This document shows, piece after piece, positions 56,617-64,000 of a stretch of 64,000 bases of DNA. Made by a program: the position numbers and the translations under genes. Origin of the DNA: Vespa crabro (taxonomy: Eukaryota > Arthropoda > Insecta > Hymenoptera > Vespidae); NCBI RefSeq assembly GCF_910589235.1, contig NC_060966.1, positions 2,108,001 to 2,172,000 of the forward strand, written 5' to 3'. The notes under the pieces were generated by a model, which made no database searches, was not told the DNA's origin, and was given only the letters and a program-made list of their open reading frames with translations. The first letter of the stretch is position 1. Every line of letters starts with the position of its first letter.

Positions 56617-57357
56617 CGTCCTCGCGTCCTATGGGATTCCTTGCGTTTGTGTGCCCAACTTACTTGTGATGATCTGGTACCCTAATCCCCACGGATTCTG
56701 ATCGACTTACGGGCACAGCTCCTTCCAGCACCGTCGCTGACTGGCCTTGAAGGCCTCCTTCAAAGATTTTTGGCCGCTTGATATTCTGCAGCCAAGGAAG
56801 CAGCGTCTAGTTCGCGTCTCTTCACTAGTTGTGCCAAACGGCAAAGCCTTAATCACTTCTTACGAAGAACTGCGATCTCGTTCGTCCAATAGTTTGCAGG
56901 ATGCCTCTGCCGTTTCATGGTCTTCTTTGTCTTCGCTATCGCGCAAGCTTTTTGGATGAGCTGTATAGTTGCTGCAGTAATCATCCTGGCTTCTGCTGGT
57001 GGCGATAGATTTACGGAATCGATTTAAAGGGATCTCCAACCTTCTTCTATGACCGAAGATAGCCTTTCTCGATCCATTTTTGCAATGTTCCACCGAGGGG
57101 GTCTTTCTGCACTTGTCACGGCTGGCTTTCTATCGAGTACAACGTATAGGATGTACGCTCCCGCTATAATCCTATAGTACACGCCAGCCTACGACTATTG
57201 CCACAAGTTGTTTGTTCGTTAGAGCGACTTCCGTGATTGTCTCTCTGTAGCCAGGCATACGGAAAGTTGGTGTCAAGCCTGTGTTGAGTACTGATAGCTC
57301 TAGTCTCGACACCAACTCCATGATTCGTCTTCCTCTGGAGTCCGGCCTGGCCTCCCA
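56617..57357 (-). pseudogene. ORF2 endonuclease C-terminal half and linker, interrupted
   Basis: After the frameshift, coding sense continues in another frame: GRRIMELVSRLELSVLNT, PGYRETITEVALTNKQL and VGWRVL, then a stop. The catalytic SDH seen in the 22.99-kb copy is changed (SGSVHP). Further linker blocks (NYWTNEIAVLRKK, KRRELDAASLAAEYQAAKN) are separated by stops. This segment shows what the 22.99-kb copy lost in its internal deletion. Confidence 0.75.
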
Positions 57358-57741
57358 TCATTCGAGAGCTTTGGCATTGAGGTCTCCAGCCACAATGAGA
57401 TACCCTTGCATTTCCCGCAGCGCGTCTTCCAAATCGTCCAGTTTGGTCTGGAAGTCGTCTATCCGGTCGTTCGTGATGTGATATACACTGACATAAGTCG
57501 TCGAGTTGTGTCTCACCCAAACGTATCCGCAAACGGATCCTTGTTCTGACACATGTATTTGTTGGGGATCTGGGATCCAGATGGCCGCGTTGTCCAATTT
57601 GTCTGCGTACCATCCTAATCTTGCTTTGTCCTGATACTGTTCGCGGATTAAAACGATATCAGCTTGTTTCTCAGAGCAGAGCTGGGTTAGGAGGTGGTGC
57701 GCCGTCCTGCTCCTATTGAGATTACCCTGAAGTACTCTCAT
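57358..57741 (-). pseudogene. ORF2 start and endonuclease N-terminal half
   Basis: ORF2 starts at ATG 57741 (MRVLQGNLNRSRT), overlapping the ORF1 stop as ATGA. It is open for 128 codons. APE-type endonuclease motifs: QGNLNRS, IREQYQ with the catalytic Glu present, a YVSVYH strand, and AGDLNAKALE with Asp-Asn. A 2-bp insertion right after ALE (GAATGATGGG against GAATGGGG) shifts the frame and gives TGA. The stop/start overlap implies ORF2 is made by termination-reinitiation, as reported for SART1. Confidence 0.87.
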
Positions 57742-58184
57742 CTTGTCTTCCTCTTGTTGGCTGTTGCATGCGCCTCCTGGAAAGCTTTACAGGCCCTTGA
57801 ACCCGCCAAGTGCTTCTTAGGTTCATCAACGCTATTTGAGCTGAAGAAGCAAGTTGGCTCGCTGACCTTACAGTCTTTGATCATGTGCTCCGTGGCGCCG
57901 CAGTAATAGCAAAACTTACTGCGATCAGGGCCCTTGCACGAGGTGCTATAGTGACCATAATCGAGACAGCGGTGGAATCGCCTCACTTCTGCTCTTCGCT
58001 TGACCCTGCAGCTGACGAAGCAGACCAGCTCTCGGCCGATCTTTAATAACTTCGCAGGTGCTTCCTCTTCTAGTCTAACGATGGCCAGGCGCTGTTGTCT
58101 CGCGTTGGGGTTCGTCAATTTAACCTCTAGTTTCCCCGCGTATTCTGGCAGGGTCCTCTTTAGGGCCTCCACGGCTTCCACCAC
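57738..58184 (-). pseudogene. ORF1 C-terminal part with zinc knuckles
   Basis: An open frame of about 148 codons ends in KRKTR and TGA, whose bases overlap the ATG of ORF2 (ATGA at 57741-57738). It encodes the RNA-binding end of gag. The second CCHC knuckle CYYCGATEHMIKDC is intact. The first has lost its leading Cys (FHRCLDYGHYSTSC against CYRC elsewhere) and the third is reduced (PTCFFSS...KKH). The frame continues upstream of 58184 through the gag core, so 58184 is not a real start. Confidence 0.85.
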
Positions 58185-58689
58185 CGATGTGCAACAATCG
58201 CAGTCCCTTATTTCTAGCGTAGCTCTAGGGACCTGTTCCGTGAAGTTGATCGTTTGTCCTACTTCCTTCCTCAGGGTTTCTGCGAATGAGGACCTGATAT
58301 CTGCAGTGGACTTCTTAAGTTCGAGGAGAACCCCTCCAGTTCTGATCTGTCGGACAGATCTAACGTTTACCCCTGTTCCGCTGGTGGATGGCTCCGACTA
58401 CGTCTGCATAAGATTTAACTTTCGCAGGTTTCAAGAGGATCGAGTCTGGCCTTGTTCTCTTTCTCGGCCTGTTCTCCGATTTGCTCGGCTTCCTTATTTC
58501 TTCTTTAATATCGTTAATATCGTTATTTCTTCTGGTTTATCCTTATTTCATCTCTTCTTAACGACCTCCGTACACTTGGTGGCTTCGGTCGTCGTCGTCT
58601 CTTGCCTTGGTCTTTTGAGGCTTTCTTGAGGAAACTGCGGCGGGCTTGTGGCTACTCTCCTAATCGCGCCTGCTTCAGTTATGGAAATT
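58185..58689 (-). pseudogene. ORF1 middle region with array-like patch
   Basis: Fragments of gag sense remain in different frames: SYADVVGA near 58410, and then an open stretch with IRTGGVLLELKK, TADIRSSFAETLRKE and RATLEIRDCD leading into the zinc-knuckle part. The last is the conserved R1-clade gag core. At 58505-58527 the + strand reads TTAATATCGTTAATATCG, a patch of array motif in a place where the other copy has unrelated sequence of the same length. A stop just before it (VVKKR then TGA) is shared with the 22.99-kb copy. Confidence 0.65.
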
Positions 58690-59227
58690 GCTCAACTGCT
58701 CTGAGAAACTCGGGCGAGGGTCCTTGCTCGCTTACTGACCATTGTTCGAGATTTATAAATGTACTCGAGGCTGTCTATGATGTCCTGCAGTTCTGGGACC
58801 CCCTGCTTAATCGCGTTGTTAACGTTTGGCTGCCAAGTAATAGTCGCCTTCGATTTGGCAAGGAGAACTATCGCTTGCGCGAGTTTCTCACACTCTACAT
58901 TTTGTGGTGTCCCCTTCGCAAGCTGAATAGTTGACGTTAGGGAGGAGAACCACATGCTATCAACAGCCCTAGCGGCCAATTGTCACTCCTCCAAGTGGCA
59001 TTCCTCATATCTTACCCTTCCTGGCGCTATAGACACACAGCAGGCCAGTTCGAATACCTGTGGTGCTCCTCCTGATGCAATATCCAGAGCAGAGGCAAGG
59101 TTGACTAACCGAACTCCTGGCACTTGCTGGATAACGATGGCGGGTGGCCTACCCTTACACCACCTGTCACAGCCGTGGCATGGATGTCCCTCCCACGCCC
59201 GCTATTAACTTTTTCTGTACTATCCAT
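58690..59227 (-). pseudogene. ORF1 (gag-like) N-terminal part, broken
   Basis: Start ATG at 59227 (MDST), the same as in the 22.99-kb copy. The first 41 codons are open (TEKVNSGRGRDI, GGVRVGHPPS) up to a TAG near 59105 caused by a small frame change relative to the other copy. Farther on, the frame EEW is interrupted by TGA where the other copy has TGG, followed by 95 open codons (58979-58692) with LAKSKATITWQPN and PELQDIIDSLEYIYKS, ending at another TGA. No function beyond gag-like structural protein can be read from this part. Confidence 0.7.
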
Positions 59228-59452
59228 CCTAAGAAATATATTTATTGGGAGCAAAGCTCCCCAAACGAAAGCAAAGGAACGGAAGGAAGCGTGACAGTGA
59301 GAGAAAGAATAGAAAAAGATTTGAAAGAAGAATAAAGGTAGGAATAGAAGTACAAGAACACTCACACACCATTCACACAGTCCCTTTTAGTCGCCTCCAA
59401 CGACAAGCAGAGAGTACTGTGGAAGTACTCTTCATCCCCACACCACAGGGGG
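59228..59452 (-). promoter_or_regulatory. 5' leader of R1-like element
   Basis: About 222 bp precede the ORF1 start. The block TGCTTGTCGTTGGAGGCGAC matches the 22.99-kb copy except in the loop, keeping the GTCG/CGAC stem. The extreme 5' end reads CCCCCTGTGGTGTGGGGATG; a second inverted pair (GAGTACTT / AGTACTC) lies just inside it. Internal promoters in this region are known for R1-clade elements; here that is inference. Confidence 0.65.
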
Positions 59453-60532
59453 TAATAATAACGATAATAACGATAAAAGCTATAATAATAATGACGATAA
59501 TGACTATAATAATGATAATAATAATAATAATAACAGCGACAATAACGATATTAACGATAATAACGAAAATAACTATAATAATAATAATAATAAAGATAAT
59601 AAAGATATTAACGATAATAACGATAATAATGATAATAACGGTAAAAATAATAATAATTATAACAATAATAACGATAAAAGCAATAATAGTAATAAAAGTA
59701 ATAACAATAATAACAATAATAACAATATAATTAAAAAGAATAATAACGATAACAACGATAATAACAATAATAAAAATAAATATAATAACGAAAAAAAGGA
59801 TAATAACGATGACAACGATAATATTAATAAAAATATTATCGATAATAAAAATAAACACGATAATAATAATAATAATAATAACGATAATAACGATAATAAA
59901 GATAATAACGATAATAGCAAAAAAATAATAATAATGATAATAACGATTATAATGATAATAACGATATTAAAATTTATAATAATAAGAATAATAATTATAA
60001 TAACGATAGAAACGATAATAATAGTAGTAATAATAACAATATTAACAATAATAACATTAATAAAGATTATAACAATAGTAATAGTAGTAATAATAACAAT
60101 ATTATCGACAATATCGATAATAATTACAATAATAATAACAATAATGACGATAATATTGATAATAACGATTATAATAATAACGATAATATCGATAATACTA
60201 CTAACATTAATAACGATAATAACAATAATACTGATAATAACGATAATAACGATAATAATTATAATAACGAAAATAATTCTAATAATGATGGCAATAATAA
60301 CGACTATAGCGATATTAAAATAAAAATAATAACGATTTTAAAGATAATAATATTTATAATAACGATTATAACGATAATAACGATAATAATAATAAAAATA
60401 ATATGGTTAATTACGATAATAACGATAATAACGAAAATGATAATTAAATTAATAACGCTGATAACGATAATAAAGATTTTAACGGTAATAATAATAATAA
60501 TAATATTATCGATAATAAGGATAGTAACCATG

Positions 60533-60568
<36 letters not shown>

Positions 60569-60763
60569 TTAGTAACAGTAATAACGTCAAATACGGTAAT
60601 AACAGTAATAATAGTAGTAATAATAACAATAATAACGATAATAGCGATAATAACGAAAATAGCGAAAAATATAATAACGATAGTGACGATAATAAAAATA
60701 ACAATAATAACGATACAATCGATACATATAATAAAAATATTACCGATAACAACGATAATAACT

Positions 60764-60852
<89 letters not shown>

Positions 60853-62529
60853 GATAATTATTATACTATTGATGATAATAGTATAAATGATACCTCTAAT
60901 AACAATAATAACCATAATAACGTTAAAACGGTAACATTAATAAAGATAACATCGATAATATCGATTGTAATAACAATATTAACAATAATAACGATAATAA
61001 TAATACTAATAATAAAGAAACTAACGTTATTAACGTTATTATCGATAAGAATAATAAAAATAGCGGCGATAATAACGATAATAATGATAATAACGATAAT
61101 AATAATAATAACAATAATAACGACTATAATGTTAATGTCGATAATAATAATAACAATATTAGCGATAATAACGATAAAAAAAATAATAATAATAATAACA
61201 ATAATAACGATAATAAAGACAATAACGATAATAATATTAACGATAATAACGACAACTGTAATAGTAATAATACCGATAGTAACTATAATAACGACAATAA
61301 TAATATTAATAATAATAATAATAATAATTATAATAATAATAATAATTATATCGATAATAACAATAATGATAACGATAATGACGAATATTATAATAACGAT
61401 AATAACGGTATATCGATATTAATAATAACAATATTGACGATAATATCGATAATAATAATAACTATAAAAACAATAATAACGATAATAACGATAATAACAC
61501 TTATAATAATTACGATAATAACGGAATTAATAATATTAATAATGTAGATAACAACGTTAATAATGATAATAACGATAATAACAATACTAATAAGATTTAT
61601 AATAATGATAATAAAGATATGAACAATAATAACGATAAAAATAATAACAGTAATTACGATAATAACGAATATATTGATAATAACGATAATAGTAATAATT
61701 ACAATAATAACGATAGTAACGATAATAACGATAATGTCGATAATATTAGTAACAAGATTAATGATAATATCGATATTAATGATAATAATAATTACAATAA
61801 TAACCATTACGACAATAAAGTTATTATTATGTACGATAATAACGATAATAACGAAATTAACTATAATAACGATAATAACGATAATAATAATAATAATAAT
61901 AATAACGATAATAACTATATAAACGATAACAATAATAACGATAATAATGATAATGTCGATAATAATAATATCAATAATAATAATATCAATAATAACGATA
62001 GTAACGATAATAATGATAATAACGATAATTACGATAATAACAATAATAATGAAAATAATAATAAAAATAACGAAGATATTAACAACTATAATAATAACAA
62101 TAATAACGTTAATAAAGGTTATATTGATAATAATGATAAAAATGATAATAAATAACAATAATAACTTTAATAACGATAATGACCATCATAATAGTAGTAA
62201 TAATTACAATATTAACAATAATAACAATATCAATGATAATAACGATAATAATATTAGTAATAATAACAATTATAATAATAATAATAATAACGTTTATAAT
62301 AATAACGATAATAACGATCATATTAATAATAATCATATCGGTAATAACGATAATGACTGTATTAATAGTAATAATAATAAAGATAACAGCGATATTAACG
62401 ATAATAACTATAATAGCAATAACAATAGTAACGATAAGAACGATAATAATGTTAATAAAGGTAATAACGATAATAACAATATTAATTAAAACAATAATAA
62501 TGATAACAAAGATATTGATAATAATAACG

Positions 62530-62566
<37 letters not shown>

Positions 62567-62698
62567 GAATAACAAGATAATAACGATAATAATAGTAGTG
62601 AGAAAGACAAAATTAATAATAATAACAATAATAACAATAATAAAGATAATAACGATAATAATAATAACGATAATAACGACAAAAGTAATAATAATAAT
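59453..62698 (+). repeat. Degenerate triplet array, AAT orientation
   Basis: Array between the 5' end of the long R1-like element and the LTR at 62699. It includes the longest pure run in the window, uninterrupted AAT at about 60766-60850 (around 28 triplets). Near 61021-61044 a short patch reads in the opposite polarity. No gene is visible. Confidence 0.95.
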
Positions 62699-63347
62699 TG
62701 TTACATCCCGCGACAAGCGACGTATGTAAATAAAGAAATAAGAAAGGAATATCATATGTAAACTATAGTATAAATGAAAGATTAATACCTTAGCTAGCTT
62801 AAGTAAAAGGGATTAAACTTCAAAATTCATATCGCTCATTCCTAGGCTAAATATTTAAAATATCGGTAATTTTACCACTAGCAATATAAGCTAAGAAACC
62901 TTATAAACTGCTGTTACTACTTGCACCTTTTGATTAATAATATATAAAACACATAAAAGAATATTAATAGTAATTAGCTAACAAATTGGGACCTATGTTA
63001 ACAAAATATACACATATACATGCAACCCAGTAATAAAATAAACAATTACCCTAATGAATTAATGTTCAACAACCTTGGAAATTACTGCAAGAAATATCTT
63101 TAAATAAATATTATAAATTATTTCGAGATATATTTATCGATTATGGCGAGAAGACATCTTGTGTTATGGATTTTAACATCCTGCGTTACAAGTATTAAGA
63201 ACAACGATATCGACATCATTTTCGGAACCACACCTGCTAATAACAGTATTCCAGGAGTTAAGAGCTCCGAGAATTGTATCCGGTGATAAGCACCGAGCGA
63301 ACACATTTCTTGGAAGAGGTAATAAAGGAACGCTCGCATTGTTCTGA

Positions 63348-63431
63348 CCCACCACCACCGCACTCAGGCGGCACGCGCGAGCCGCGCACCCCACCGCCAC
63401 CGTACTCAGGCGGCACGCGCGAGCGGCGCAC
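63348..63431. repeat. 42-bp GC-rich direct repeat in the LTR U3
   Basis: ACTCAGGCGGCACGCGCGAG occurs at 63362 and 63404, exactly 42 bp apart, each preceded by a CCACCG-rich stretch. It is the most GC-rich part of the window and lies 60-140 bp upstream of the predicted initiator. Duplicated U3 elements of this kind commonly act as enhancers; that role is inference. A translated frame through it (Pro/Gly/Thr-rich) is not convincing. Confidence 0.85.
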
Positions 63432-63485
63432 ATGCGCAGTGATGTCAACCGAACTCGCCCTAGATGGAGCAAAGAGCGTCGTCAG

Positions 63486-63519
63486 TCAGTCATCGTTCGC
63501 AGCCTTACTCAACAAGTCA
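63486..63519 (+). promoter_or_regulatory. TATA-less initiator plus DPE core promoter of the LTR
   Basis: TCAGTC at 63486-63491 matches the arthropod initiator with A+1 at 63488. AGTCA at 63515-63519 lies at exactly +28 to +32 and fits the DPE consensus RGWYV. No TATA box is present at the expected distance; a TATAAA at about 62943 is far upstream. An overlapping TCAGTC four bases earlier lacks a DPE at the right spacing. Confidence 0.6.
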
Positions 63520-63643
63520 TAAGCTCCTAGACTTGAGCCTAAAGCAGTCATTATCCAACTTAGAATTTTACGCTACAGTTTATCTTTGTCAATTAAATAA
63601 GTTAGCACCCTTCAATTAAAATTAAAATTAAACTTTTTTTAAC

Positions 63644-63649
63644 AATAAA
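63644..63649 (+). terminator. Polyadenylation signal of the LTR
   Basis: AATAAA within AACAATAAAATAACAG lies about 157 bp downstream of the predicted start site and 65 bp before the LTR end, the expected place for the R/U5 boundary. Confidence 0.55.
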
Positions 63650-63714
63650 ATAACAGCGTTCGCGTACGGAACATCATCCAAAGGTGTAATTATTCAGTAT
63701 TCTTTAATGTAACA

Positions 63715-63924
63715 TTTAATACATCATTAAAATTGTTATTGTTAACCAGTGCAAGATTTCTTTATATCCATACATTCATCCATCCTTATTGCTCAGTGAG
63801 GACGAACCGCATGAGTATCCTCCTATAAAATTGTCGTTTCGGTGAGGACGCTCTGCACGGACGACACTTTTCTCTTTCTCTCCTATCTCCAATCAAACAC
63901 CTCTTCTAAATACTTGCTCTCCTA
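63715..63924 (+). other. Leader of LTR retrotransposon
   Basis: 210 bp lie between the LTR end and the first long frame. The 9-mer GTGAGGACG occurs twice (63796 and 63842), each in a CGAAC/CGCTC context, 46 bp apart. A pyrimidine-rich stretch (TTTTCTCTTTCTCTCC) follows. The minimal upstream ATG at 63811 opens only a five-codon frame. No primer binding site starting with TGG is obvious next to the LTR. Confidence 0.5.
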
Positions 63925-64000
63925 ATGACGAAGTTACGTCGCGGTGGTAGTAAATATCAACTACGTCGTCTGTTAAAAGAACTTTACCACGAAAACGAAA
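63925..64000 (+). CDS. Start of a putative gag reading frame, cut by the window end
   Basis: ATG at 63925 opens a frame of 25 codons that has no stop before the window ends. The visible residues begin MTKLRRGGSKYQLRR and are strongly basic with Leu/Arg spacing that could form a helix. Its place, about 210 bp downstream of an LTR, is where gag starts in LTR retrotransposons. Nothing visible identifies the family, and 25 codons could be open by chance. Confidence 0.4.
   Translation, partial: MTKLRRGGSKYQLRRLLKELYHENE

Larger units (their letters stand above)
54469..59452 (-). mobile_element. R1-like non-LTR retrotransposon, near full length
   Basis: At 4984 bp this is the reference copy of the family. 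On the minus strand, in order: leader (59449-59228), ORF1 (59227-57738), ATGA overlap, ORF2 (57741-54766), 3' UTR (54765-54488), and tail A9-G-A9 (54487-54469) followed by TTATCG of the array. ORF lengths (about 496 and 992 codons) fit R1-clade elements. It has several stops and frameshifts and a YADD-to-CADD change, so it is dead. I see no long target-site duplication, and one would be hard to recognise inside a repeat. Clade assignment rests on gag signatures, APE endonuclease, RT and absence of a visible RNase H domain. Confidence 0.9.
62699..63714 (+). mobile_element. Long terminal repeat of an LTR retrotransposon (putative 5' LTR)
   Basis: The array stops exactly where TGTTACATCCCG begins, and TGTAACA at 63708-63714 is the exact reverse complement of the first seven bases, giving TG...CA ends and 1016 bp. 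The inside is ordered like an LTR: a long U3, a TATA-less Inr/DPE promoter near 63486-63519, a polyadenylation signal AATAAA at 63644-63649, then a short U5. The second LTR would lie outside the window, so direct-repeat proof is missing. No clear tRNA primer site follows the 3' end, which leaves some doubt about the exact boundary. The superfamily is undetermined; Ty3/gypsy-like or Bel/Pao-like are both possible. Confidence 0.65.

Noticed and set aside
54469..59452. LOA-type or Jockey-type assignment of the non-LTR family
   Set aside because: Motif A and B wording looks partly LOA-like, but ORF1 has the R1-clade gag core and knuckles and no RNase H domain is visible after RT. R1-like is preferred; a tree would decide.
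62699..62760. Start of a host gene promoter
   Set aside because: The TGTTACA/TGTAACA ends and the U3-R-U5 order fit an LTR better; no exon or splice pattern is visible.
63274..63522. 82-codon Pro/Thr-rich reading frame
   Set aside because: It lies across the duplicated GC-rich U3 block and the predicted promoter; its repeats simply translate the 42-bp DNA repeat.

Overview
This is a eukaryotic window, most likely from an insect or another arthropod. About four fifths of it (roughly 51 of 64 kb, by subtraction of the islands) is one very long degenerate array of AT-rich triplets. Its commonest unit is the 9-mer AATAACGAT (reverse strand ATCGTTATT), with many one-base variants. There is no operon structure, ribosome binding site, tRNA, rRNA or recognisable host gene. 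The arthropod call rests on R1-clade-like non-LTR retrotransposons and on an LTR with an arthropod-type Inr+DPE promoter. The species cannot be named from what I see.

Layout: 1-7144 array reading AAT on the + strand; 7145-30529 array reading ATT; 30530-62698 array reading AAT again. The strand switches near 7150 and 30530 both sit on inverted repeats. Six islands interrupt the arrays. Five are copies of one R1-like family: 8032-8935 (+, 3' fragment), 22990-26346 (+, 5'-complete, 3'-truncated), 43290-44786 (-, 5'-truncated), 51084-51847 (-, 3' fragment) and 54469-59452 (-, near full length, about 5 kb). The sixth, 11958-12250, is unassigned. The last 1.3 kb (62699-64000) is the start of an LTR retrotransposon: a 1016-bp LTR, a leader and the first 25 codons of a reading frame.

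The near-complete R1-like copy gives the family plan: a leader of about 220 bp with a conserved GTCG/CGAC hairpin; ORF1 of about 496 codons (gag-like, CCHC zinc knuckles); an ATGA stop/start overlap; ORF2 of about 992 codons (APE-type endonuclease, reverse transcriptase, C-terminal domain); a 3' UTR of about 275 bp; and an A-rich tail. Every copy here is broken. All five lie in the same orientation relative to the array, with the sense strand always on the ATT-reading strand. Both complete 5' ends follow TTATTATTAC, and the tail is followed by TTATCG in three of four visible 3' ends. This suggests a lineage that targets the triplet array, comparable to TRAS/SART in telomeric repeats, and it is the main candidate for something new here.

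The arrays carry a record of recent rearrangement: tandem duplications of 42, 105, 153, 723, about 540, about 900 and about 1137 bp, a dispersed duplication of about 5 kb (40.6-43 kb versus 45.6-48.4 kb), and a junction near 51.1/54.5 kb where the array flank is nearly identical while the adjoining element bodies differ strongly. The many long asparagine-, isoleucine- or leucine-rich reading frames are artefacts of the triplet period and are not annotated as genes.
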